Positions 1 to 6,811 of a stretch of 11,622 nucleotides of DNA are shown here, one piece after another. The position numbers were made by a program, and so were the translations under genes. Position 1 is the stretch's first letter. Every line of letters starts with the position of its first letter. The notes below the pieces were generated by a model that was given only the letters and a program-made list of their open reading frames with translations, was not told the DNA's origin and did not search any database. Source of the stretch: Entamoeba histolytica HM-1:IMSS (lineage: Eukaryota; Evosea; Mastigamoebida; Endamoebidae); NCBI RefSeq assembly GCF_000208925.1, contig NW_001915221.1, forward strand, positions 2,490-14,111, read 5' to 3'.

Positions 1-719
1 GCTAATAATGTCATAGATAAAACAATAAATGGAGACATTGACATAATAACTAATGTTAAATCCCAGTCTTTTGCAAAACCAATTGCATATCCAGCAATGA
101 ATGAAGTAGTTGTTTGGAAAATAATACCAAACTTTTGAGACATTCCGTCTTGAATTTGTTGTACATCAGAAGCAATTCTAGAAGTTAATTCACCAGATTC
201 ATGGAAATCATACCAACCAGCATCTTGTCTTAATAATGCTCTGAAATATAACATTCTAATTTTAATTCCTTGTCTTTCTGACATAACAAAGAAACAAAAA
301 GTCATTAAGAAAGAACCAACACCACTTCCAATAGCAAAACATACCATCTTTAATACAAGGTCATTAATAGTATCTGCAACAGTTTTAGTAACTTCGTGAT
401 TAAATGGAATATAATATTTTGGATCATACATTGCTTCTTGATTAGGGAAGGCTTTCATAAGATCATTTGTATTAAAAGTATCAACCATATCTCCCATAAC
501 TAACATTTGACATGGAGTTAATACACCACATCCAATAGAACCAAAAATACCAACAGCAAGAAGAATTAAATCAAGCCAATTAGCATATCTATATAATTGT
601 CTAACAGTAACACTTCCTGAATCATCTGGTTTTTTATTCTTTCTTGCTAATTCATCTGGATCAGGTGTAACATCAAATACAGCAAAAGCATCAGCAACAG
701 CGTTTGTTGTTACATTCAT
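1..719 (-). CDS. P-glycoprotein-type ABC transporter, amino-terminal part (runs off the left edge)
   Basis: This is the first 239 codons of an ABC exporter of the P-glycoprotein/MDR (ABCB) family, which uses ATP to move hydrophobic compounds across membranes. The fragment covers a soluble amino end (residues 1-45) and the start of the first transmembrane domain. Hydrophobic helices lie near 48-70, 122-146, 196-216 and 220-239. Between helices 2 and 3 is the typical ABCB intracellular loop (about 148-198), with RQGIKIRMLYFRALLRQ, then GWYDFHESGELTSR, then a D-V-Q-Q-I-Q-D-G segment. A polar loop of about 40 residues follows helix 1. The nucleotide-binding domains lie outside the window, so ATPase motifs cannot be checked. 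The ATG at 719 is the first after an in-frame TAA at 759-761, and an initiator-like site sits just upstream. Entamoeba has several P-glycoprotein paralogues; I cannot say which one this is. Confidence 0.9.
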   Translation of the reverse strand, partial: MNVTTNAVADAFAVFDVTPDPDELARKNKKPDDSGSVTVRQLYRYANWLDLILLAVGIFGSIGCGVLTPCQMLVMGDMVDTFNTNDLMKAFPNQEAMYDPKYYIPFNHEVTKTVADTINDLVLKMVCFAIGSGVGSFLMTFCFFVMSERQGIKIRMLYFRALLRQDAGWYDFHESGELTSRIASDVQQIQDGMSQKFGIIFQTTTSFIAGYAIGFAKDWDLTLVIMSMSPFIVLSMTLL

Positions 720-740
720 CTTAATTAATTTTGAATCTAA

Positions 741-766
741 TTGAATTTTAGAGTGCGTTTAAAAAG
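741..766 (-). promoter_or_regulatory. Core promoter of the P-glycoprotein gene
   Basis: Read on the minus strand, a TATA-like CTTTTTAAAC (757-766) is followed by the initiator-like TAAAATTCAA (741-750), then about 21 nt to the ATG at 719. This fits the known Entamoeba layout of a GTATTTAAA-type TATA element, an AAAATTCA initiator and a very short 5' UTR. The assignment rests on motif match and position only. Confidence 0.5.
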
Positions 767-983
767 CAATCAGGGTGTGAAACAACTACCAAATTTAATC
801 CAACTTGATTGAATAAAAGGAGAATTAGAGCGACTCTTTAGTTAAAAATTTTAATTAAAAACTCAATTAAGTTAATTCCAAGCTATTTCATTTAAAAATA
901 AATAGTGTCAGTTAAACTTTTTTACTATTTTTAATAATAGAATAAGGTTGATAAATACTTCAACTAAATTATTTACTTTTTTT

Positions 984-1009
984 AGTAAATTCTTTTAAGT
1001 GAATTTACT
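984..1009. repeat. Inverted repeat with an alternative pairing partner
   Basis: AGTAAATTC (984-992) is the exact reverse complement of GAATTTACT (1001-1009), with an 8-nt loop. The same left arm can also pair over 7 bp with ATTTACT at 971-977 across a T6 loop. The arms are AT-rich, so chance occurrence is plausible. Confidence 0.4.
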
Positions 1010-1509
1010 TCATTCAAATCTACTTCAATTTTTTTTTATGAAAATGGCAAATCTTTTCACTCAAAATTTTATTTTTAATTTTATTATAAAATATTCATTT
1101 TTATTATTCTTTTAAAATATAATAATCTAATAACCTTTTCTTTTTATTATTAAATAATGCTATTAATAACACAATATTTTTTGTGATTTATTTTTTAAAG
1201 TTCTTTAACTCAAGACAATTAATGGATAATTAAAAAAAAAATAGTAAAATACAACCCATATTTCTTTAAAAATATTAACAAATATGAAGATGATGAATTT
1301 TTTGGTTTTTATATTACAGATAATATTTAATGTTAATTCATTACAAAATAAAATTCTATTTAATAAAACAAAACAAGTTGAATATCAGAATTATTTTTAA
1401 ATCATCTTGAAATTTATTAATTTTACAATTATTGAGTTAATTTAATTATTTTCAAATAAGTTAAAATAAGCAAAAATCTAAACGTTGTAGAGGATGGATA
1501 AAAGCATAA

Positions 1510-1530
1510 ACTCTTTTTTTCAAAAAGAGT
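1510..1530. repeat. Perfect 9-bp stem-loop downstream of RAD23
   Basis: ACTCTTTTT (1510-1518) and AAAAAGAGT (1522-1530) pair perfectly around a TTC loop. It lies about 95 bp past the RAD23 stop on the transcribed side, so it could sit at the 3' end of that transcript. The arms are largely A and T runs and may be coincidental. Confidence 0.4.
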
Positions 1531-1622
1531 GCATACATTTTGTGATTAGTCATAAATTAGTCTTCTTCATTTTATCATTGTTTTATTATCATCTTTTAAA
1601 CAAAACTTTAAGTGGAGAATTT

Positions 1623-1628
1623 AAATTA
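1623..1628 (-). promoter_or_regulatory. Poly(A) motif overlapping the RAD23 stop codon
   Basis: On the minus strand the TAA stop (1626-1628) continues as TAATTT, matching the TAATT-type polyadenylation motif of Entamoeba. A very short 3' UTR is inferred; the cleavage site cannot be read from sequence. Confidence 0.45.
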
Positions 1629-2662
1629 ATCAAATCCATCTAAAAGGAAATTAGCAGCAAGTTGTTCATTTTTGTCACAGGCAATATAAGCTTGAAGACA
1701 TTGTGATCTACCAAATCCTAAACCACATAGTCTATCAATAGCAGCATTATCTTCTGGTGATAACTGTGGTTGAGAAGGAGCATGATTTGGTTGTGGTTGA
1801 GTATGTTGTGGTTCAGAAGGAACTCTGTTGTCATTTGTTTGACTTTTAATAATGTCATAGATCATACCTGGATTATTTCTTATAAGTTGAGCGGCTGATG
1901 GATTTTCTGATTCTACATGTTGAATGAATGATTCAATAATTTGGGGTTGTTCTCTACACAATTCAATAAATTGATCTTTTGTTAAGTTAAGAATAGATCC
2001 TGGCTCTTGAGGGTATTCTTCATAACTACCTGCTGGTTGATCAGGAATATTATCTAAATCAACACCACTAATAAGAAAATCAGCAGCAATTGCAGTATTA
2101 TTTTGTGATTTTCTTAAAGCTTTAATAGCATCATCTCTTAAAAATCCCATTTCAACTAAATGATTAATATTTTCTTCAGTTGGTTCAACGTTAACTGTTT
2201 GACGTTGTTGTGATTGGAAAATATCAACTGGTTGTGTTGAAGGTTGGTTTGTTGTAATAGGTTGAGTAGTAGGTTGTTGAATTGGTTCAGTTGAGTGGGT
2301 TTCTGGTTGGGTTACAGGAGCAAGTTTAGGAGGAGGAACAGCACTCTGAATAAATTAATTAAATATTTAAAAAGAAGAACAATAATTAAATAAAACATAA
2401 ACTATAAAATAGTTTTTATAATAAAATAAATACAAACCTTCTTAACTACCATAACAATTGAATCACCTTCATTAATACCTAAACCACCAAGATTTTGAGC
2501 ATTATCTTTAAGCATACGAGACTTATAAATAAGAGAAATATTTTGAATATCAATTCCTTGTTTAGCATTAATCATTCCTTTAAGTTCACCAACTGTTGTT
2601 GTTTCTGGTTCAATTTCATATTCATTTAATATTCCTTGAATAGTCTTTACAATAATTTTCAT
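1626..2662 (-). CDS. RAD23: RAD23-like ubiquitin receptor / nucleotide excision repair protein (two exons)
   Basis: Joined exons 2438-2662 and 1626-2345 encode 314 residues. RAD23 partners XPC/Rad4 in recognising DNA damage and carries ubiquitinated proteins to the proteasome. The domain order is diagnostic: a ubiquitin-like domain (1-75), a Pro/Gln/Thr-rich linker, UBA1 (about 131-171, with LVEMGFLRDDAIKAL), an XPC-binding domain (about 193-242, with FIELCREQPQ and NPGMI), a second Gln/Pro linker, and UBA2 (about 272-312, with IDRLCGLGF and NEQLAANFLL). Both exon junctions are in phase 0, and no frame is lost across the join. Human and yeast homologues are about 400 residues, so the linkers are shorter here. 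Dsk2/ubiquilin also has UBL and UBA domains, but lacks the internal UBA and XPC-binding pair. The ATG at 2662 starts directly with the beta-strand of the UBL fold. Confidence 0.93.
2346..2437 (-). other. RAD23 intron (92 nt)
   Basis: On the minus strand exon 1 ends AAG-AAG and the intron begins GTTTGT, the standard Entamoeba donor. It ends TTTATTCAG, after which AGT-GCT-GTT continues the frame in phase 0. The acceptor is CAG rather than the more usual TAG. The one internal TAG acceptor candidate, early in the intron, would put the downstream sequence out of frame. Reading through gives only 11 further residues before a stop, cutting the protein after the UBL. Confidence 0.88.
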
Positions 2663-2698
2663 TTTCTATTTGTCTTGTATTTGAAATATTTAGTTTTA

Positions 2699-2714
2699 AG
2701 TTCTTTTTAAATAG
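2699..2714 (-). promoter_or_regulatory. RAD23 core promoter: TATA-like and GAAC elements
   Basis: Minus-strand CTATTTAAAA (2705-2714) matches the Entamoeba TATA consensus. GAACT (2699-2703) just downstream matches the GAAC core element. The ATG is about 37-50 nt further on at 2662. A clear AATTCA initiator is not visible. Confidence 0.45.
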
Positions 2715-3420
2715 AACTTATTTGAGGTTTGAACTATTGTTACTTTTTTCTTTATTTTTTTTTTAAACTTCAACGCTTTTTTCTTTGTTTTTATTTTGAG
2801 TTCTAACTAAATAAATATAATATTTTTTTATTAATTCTCGTTAATATTTTAAAATTATTAGTTCTTTTCTAGGATATACTTTTTAATTATTTAATATTTT
2901 GTAATTTTTTTTAGTAGAATTAATAATATTATTATTGATTTATAAAAAGTTAGATAGAATTAATTATTTTTTTAAAATCATTTTTAATACTTCTTTTACT
3001 ATAATCTTTTAGTTTTTATAAATCATTTCATTTCTTTTTGCTTTAATAATAATTTTATTTTTTAAATAACACAATTAATAACTGAAGGTTTTTATAAATA
3101 TTATATATTAAATACTTGAACTTAAATTAAACGAAAGGAAGATACTAAGTCTTTTTAATTAAATTTGATTCATTAAAATACAAAAAAAAAGAATGAAAGT
3201 CATAAGAAGGAAGTTAAAAGATGAAATTTCTCATTAATATAGTCTTATGTTAAATTAAGGAGGAAGAATATTCAAATGTTAAAGTTAATAATATTTGTAC
3301 TATAATTATATAGTTTGAATAGTTTTATAAGTTAAAAATGAAGATTCGTCGTTATTTAAAGTGAATAAAATGGTTCTATTTTATGGGTTTTAACACACTC
3401 TTATAAAAGAAGTTAGAGAT
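2715..3420. other. Divergent intergenic region between RAD23 and the expansin-like gene
   Basis: AT-rich DNA between two divergently transcribed genes, with no convincing coding stretch. On the plus strand TTATTTAAAG at 3352-3361 is a good match to the Entamoeba TATA consensus. It lies over 100 bp before the expansin start, so it would imply an unusually long 5' UTR or an alternative start site. Confidence 0.5.
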
Positions 3421-3453
3421 TATAAATCATTCTTAAAAACTACTCTAAATTCA
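3421..3453 (+). promoter_or_regulatory. Core promoter of the expansin-like gene
   Basis: TATAAATC (3421-3428) lies about 26 bp before an initiator-like AAATTCA (3447-3453), which is 13 nt ahead of the ATG at 3467. The spacing fits the short 5' UTRs of Entamoeba. An in-frame TAA overlaps this initiator region, which confirms the start codon choice. Confidence 0.5.
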
Positions 3454-3466
3454 TTTTTATATTAAG

Positions 3467-4927
3467 ATGAACAACAACCTCTTTCTTTTTGGATTGTTTT
3501 ATATAGGATGTTATTGTACTACATTGAAAGAAACAGTAGTTACTAAACATCAATTAATTCCATTGTCTGAATGTACTAAAGCTAGAGTTACTCATTATGA
3601 TATTGAAACATGGAATTCAGGTACTGCTTGTTCATTTGGAGAACAACCAACACAAGTCATTCCTGGATATATGTTTGGAGGTTCATTAAATGAAGCATTT
3701 TTTGATCACAGTAATAAATGTGGTATTTGTTATGAAGTTGTTGGTCCGAAAGGAACAGTTAGGTTTAGAGCTGATAACAAATGTGCTGTTCAAGGAAATG
3801 AAAAATATTGTAGTGGAGATATGCATCACTTTGACTTAGTCGAAAATACTTTTACATATGTTACAGATGAAGAAGGAATATCTAATGTAACTTTTAGAAT
3901 GGTTGCATGTGACTATACAGGAAATTTAAAATTAAAAACATACTCTGGTTCAAATAATTACTTTTTGGAATTTGTTGTTCATGAACATACACTTGGTATA
4001 ACTAAGCTATTATTAAAAGATAATGAAATGAAAGAATTTGTCGATGTTCCAAGATCAGAATATAATACATGGAGATATGGGAATATTGGAAGAGCTTTTA
4101 GTTTCCCAGTTATTGTTCGAGTTTATTCTATAGCTGGAACTTACGTTACTATAAGTGTTACTGATGGCAATGAAGGACATACTTTTGAGGCAGATGGTAA
4201 TTTCAAAATTCCAAATAATAAATATTTTGATATTGATACACTTGAAATGATAGACATTCCAAACGGTACCACAGAGTGTTGTTCATTAATGGAAGACGAT
4301 TACTCTACTCTTTACAAAGAGGGAGATGTTCAAGGAACTTACAGAAATTTACCTGTAAACGCTGACATAACTTTAAATGATAAGGAAAATCCTAAGAATG
4401 GAGAATATTGTTTGAAGGCTGATATGAATGGTTGGGGATTAATCCAATTAAATGCCTATCACCCAGCACAAGCAGACCAATATACTCATCTTCATTTCTT
4501 TTTAAAATCAAAGGACGAATGTTCAAATTGTTTTAACGTTCAAGCACAACACTTGAATAGCGATGGGATTACTGTCTCAACAAAAGGAGCAGGGGAATGG
4601 ACAGAATTCAAAATTCTTTTAACAGATTTAGGAATTACCAACAATGAATTTTGGGGATTTAGAGGACAAAATATGAATAGTGATAAAAAAACTTTTTGGC
4701 TAGATGATGTTGAACTCATTAAAGATCCAAATGCTCCAGATGCTGGCAAATGTTATAATACTGATGTAACTTATATACCAGATACATATACTGTTGATGA
4801 TAATTCTAATGGTTCAATTCCTTCATCAAAAAGTGAAGAAACAACAGACAACAGCTTAGAAAATGAAGGCAAGTATTCTTATTTGGTTACTGGATTATTA
4901 AGTATTTTAATAATACTCATTATTTAA
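3467..4927 (+). CDS. Secreted expansin-like protein with C-terminal carbohydrate-binding-like module and membrane anchor
   Basis: The protein has 486 residues. A signal peptide covers about 1-18. Residues 36-150 look like an expansin D1 / RlpA-like double-psi beta-barrel: RVTHYD near 40, an SGTACSFG segment near 51-58, CGICYEV at 85-91, RADNKC at 101-106 and HHFDL at 120-124, where the Asp matches the conserved expansin HFD motif. Residues about 152-265 fit the expansin D2 sugar-binding domain. A further module at about 270-420 ends FWLDDVELI, as in jelly-roll carbohydrate-binding domains. A Ser/Thr/Asn/Glu-rich linker (about 440-468) leads to a hydrophobic tail at 470-486 with no cytosolic residues, suggesting a GPI-anchor signal or tail anchor. 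N-glycosylation sequons occur at N140, N266 and N448. Expansins loosen polysaccharide networks without hydrolysis; the target here is unknown. Confidence 0.82.
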   Translation: MNNNLFLFGLFYIGCYCTTLKETVVTKHQLIPLSECTKARVTHYDIETWNSGTACSFGEQPTQVIPGYMFGGSLNEAFFDHSNKCGICYEVVGPKGTVRFRADNKCAVQGNEKYCSGDMHHFDLVENTFTYVTDEEGISNVTFRMVACDYTGNLKLKTYSGSNNYFLEFVVHEHTLGITKLLLKDNEMKEFVDVPRSEYNTWRYGNIGRAFSFPVIVRVYSIAGTYVTISVTDGNEGHTFEADGNFKIPNNKYFDIDTLEMIDIPNGTTECCSLMEDDYSTLYKEGDVQGTYRNLPVNADITLNDKENPKNGEYCLKADMNGWGLIQLNAYHPAQADQYTHLHFFLKSKDECSNCFNVQAQHLNSDGITVSTKGAGEWTEFKILLTDLGITNNEFWGFRGQNMNSDKKTFWLDDVELIKDPNAPDAGKCYNTDVTYIPDTYTVDDNSNGSIPSSKSEETTDNSLENEGKYSYLVTGLLSILIILII

Positions 4928-4951
4928 TTGAATATTTGGAACATTTAATTT
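4925..4951 (+). promoter_or_regulatory. Poly(A) motifs at the 3' end of the expansin-like gene
   Basis: The TAA stop is itself part of TAATTG (4925-4930), and a second TAATTT lies at 4946-4951. Both resemble the TAATT-type polyadenylation motif of Entamoeba. The converging peroxiredoxin gene ends only about 100 bp further on, so the two 3' ends are tightly packed. Confidence 0.4.
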
Positions 4952-5036
4952 TATATAAAGTCTTTATTAAAATCATTATATTTATTCTTTTATTTATTAT
5001 CATTTTCTTCTTATAAACCATAAAATAATTTGTATT

Positions 5037-5042
5037 AAATTA
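5037..5042 (-). promoter_or_regulatory. Poly(A) motif of the peroxiredoxin gene
   Basis: TAATTT on the minus strand, 12-17 nt after the TAA stop at 5054-5056, matches the Entamoeba polyadenylation motif. Confidence 0.45.
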
Positions 5043-5053
5043 TCTTGTTTGTT

Positions 5054-5743
5054 TTAATGTGCTGTTAAATATTTCTTAATTCCATCTGGTGTTGGTTCAA
5101 TGGTGTCTTTTCCTGGTTTCCAATTGAGTGGACAAACTGCTCCATGTTCATCACTGAATTGAATTGCTTTAACTATTCTGATTGTTTCTTCTGTTGATCT
5201 TCCAATTCCATCATCATTCATTTGAATGTATCTTACTTTTCCTTTATCATCAATGATGACATATCCTCTTCTTGCAATTCCTGCTTCGACATTTAACATT
5301 CCATATTTGATAGAAATGCATCTCTTAATATCTGATACTAATGGGAATGTCAATTTTCCTACTCCTCCTTTACTTTTATCTGCTTCACACCATGCTTGAT
5401 GACAATAAACTGAATCTACACTCACTCCAATAACTTCACAATTGATTTCTTTCAATTGTCCTGCAAGTTCACTATATCCAATCATTTCTGTTGGACAAAC
5501 AAATGTCCAATCCAATGGATAAAACAACAATACAACATATTTTCCTCTATATTCATTAATATCAATCTCTTTGATTGAACCACATGGACAATATGCTGGT
5601 GCTTTAAATTCTGGTGCTTCTTTTCCAATTTGTGCTTTTTCAAATGTGTTTATAAATTTCTTAAATGCTTTTATTCTTGGACAACAACATTCTTTCTCTT
5701 GACATTCTTTTTTACAACACTCTTTTTGTTGATTGCAAGACAT
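5054..5743 (-). CDS. 2-Cys peroxiredoxin with Cys-rich amino-terminal tract
   Basis: The protein has 229 residues and is a thiol peroxidase that reduces hydrogen peroxide and organic peroxides. The peroxidatic cysteine is C83 within the PLDWTFVC motif (P76, T80, C83). The resolving cysteine is C204 in AVCPLNW, making it a typical 2-Cys, obligate-dimer enzyme. R159/R160 supply the conserved active-site arginine region. The first 21 residues hold seven cysteines in KECC/KKEC units, an extension known from the Entamoeba 29-kDa Cys-rich antigen. GGVG at 126-129 stands in place of the usual GGLG, and the C-terminus (KKYLTAH) lacks the YF motif, so the enzyme may resist overoxidation (inference). 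The gene converges with the expansin-like gene. The start is the first codon of the Cys-rich tract and has a good TATA/initiator pair upstream. Confidence 0.95.
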   Translation of the reverse strand: MSCNQQKECCKKECQEKECCCPRIKAFKKFINTFEKAQIGKEAPEFKAPAYCPCGSIKEIDINEYRGKYVVLLFYPLDWTFVCPTEMIGYSELAGQLKEINCEVIGVSVDSVYCHQAWCEADKSKGGVGKLTFPLVSDIKRCISIKYGMLNVEAGIARRGYVIIDDKGKVRYIQMNDDGIGRSTEETIRIVKAIQFSDEHGAVCPLNWKPGKDTIEPTPDGIKKYLTAH

Positions 5744-5749
5744 TTGACT

Positions 5750-5793
5750 GATTGAATTGATGAGATTGTGGTGATGATGAGATGTTTAAATGA
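5750..5793 (-). promoter_or_regulatory. Core promoter of the peroxiredoxin gene
   Basis: On the minus strand a TATA-like CATTTAAAC lies at about 5784-5792. An initiator-like TCAATTCAATC at 5750-5760 follows some 25-30 nt later. The ATG at 5743 is only about 7 nt beyond, typical of short Entamoeba leaders. This is the clearest core promoter in the window. Confidence 0.55.
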
Positions 5794-5851
5794 CAAATGA
5801 ACTACCAAAATCATCTTTACTTAACTAAAATAAAAATGTCGTCATCATCAC
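5771..5851. repeat. 10-bp inverted repeat flanking the peroxiredoxin TATA region
   Basis: GTGATGATGA (5771-5780) and its exact reverse complement TCATCATCAC (5842-5851) are separated by 61 bp that include the TATA-like element. The arms are trinucleotide-like, which lowers the significance. They could be paired binding sites for a regulator, but nothing in the sequence proves this. Confidence 0.4.
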
Positions 5852-6803
5852 TTCTGCATTATTCTCATTATGGTAATTATTCAACATTTAAACAACTTAT
5901 AATGAAAGAACTGGTAAATAGAAAACAAAAATGACTAGATAAAAAGAAGAAAACGGAGATACACACATCCACACATTCTCAAAGAATCTAATGAAGAATA
6001 TGATGAGGAGAAAGAGAAATGTATTGGCACAAAACTTCAATAAAAGTATTATTTTTGTATATGTAACATGAAACTAATAAGTCATCAAATAACTTTTTTT
6101 AAACTAAATTATATTAAAACAATGAAATAAAGAATAAACACAGTTTACTTAAAAATAAATAAAAAGATAATAACGAAGTTATTATAATTGAGAGAATATT
6201 TTTAATTATAACTTTATTTATTAAGAAGTATGATAACATTATAGTTAGTGGTTGTATTTTATTGATTTTTTTGTCACATAAAGTAACTAAGAATAACGAA
6301 AAACTTTAAGAATGGTAATTTGATTATTAATTAATAAATTGAATATTATTTTCATATAGTATGAAGTTACTAAAGTTTAGGTGAGTTATGTTGGTTAGGT
6401 TATTTTGTGAATACCAAAATACCAAGATAAATTCTTTATAACTAATGAAAGAAAAAATCAATTCACAAATGAAAAAACAATTATAAGAGAGACTATTCTT
6501 ATTATTAAACCATTTACAAGCAAGGTAATGATTTTATTGACTATATTAGTAACATAAATGTAATAAATTATAACTACTTTTTGTTATTAATGAATTATAG
6601 TCTTTTTTAAAAGTATTTATATGTCTAAGATTTATTAAAGGTTATATTGTATTATGTTTTAAGCTTATATGATTTATAGTGGATTAGTCAATTCTACACA
6701 ATAAAAATTCTTTTGAATATGTTGTATTTAAATTAAATTGAAATTCATATGTAATAATTCTCAAAAGAATAATAATTTTTAATAAAAAGAACAGTAAACA
6801 TCA
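5852..6803. other. Intergenic region upstream of peroxiredoxin and downstream of the CSB/Rad26-like gene
   Basis: About 950 bp of AT-rich DNA between two genes on the minus strand. I see no coding stretch with a recognisable product and no tRNA-like or other RNA structure. Slightly less AT-biased sequence at 5940-6020 may be upstream control sequence of the peroxiredoxin gene, which is inference from position. Confidence 0.5.
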
Positions 6804-6809
6804 AAATTA
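6804..6809 (-). promoter_or_regulatory. Poly(A) motif of the CSB/Rad26-like gene
   Basis: TAATTT on the minus strand, beginning two nucleotides after the TAA stop at 6812-6814, matches the TAATT-type polyadenylation motif of Entamoeba. Confidence 0.4.
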
Positions 6810-6811
6810 AT

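Larger units (their letters stand above)
767..1622. other. Intergenic region between the P-glycoprotein and RAD23 genes
   Basis: About 850 bp of AT-rich DNA upstream of the P-glycoprotein promoter and downstream of the RAD23 stop. I see no convincing coding stretch or RNA gene. It holds two small stem-loop candidates: overlapping alternative stems at 971-1009, and a 9-bp stem with a 3-nt loop at 1510-1530. Upstream control elements of the P-glycoprotein gene would be expected here, but I cannot identify any specifically. Confidence 0.6.

Noticed and set aside
2402..2662. A free-standing 86-residue ubiquitin-like gene separate from the UBA-containing frame
   Set aside because: The GTTTGT donor and the in-phase continuation after TTCAG join it into a standard RAD23 domain order. 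Only a retained-intron form would end here.
4540..4749. Minus-strand open frame inside the expansin-like gene
   Set aside because: It is an antisense shadow of a coding sequence with clear domains and shows no motif of its own.
6175..6222. Imperfect inverted repeat around AAGTTATTATAATT and AATTATAACTT
   Set aside because: The pairing needs a 3-nt bulge and the arms are almost pure A and T, so it is not distinguishable from background.
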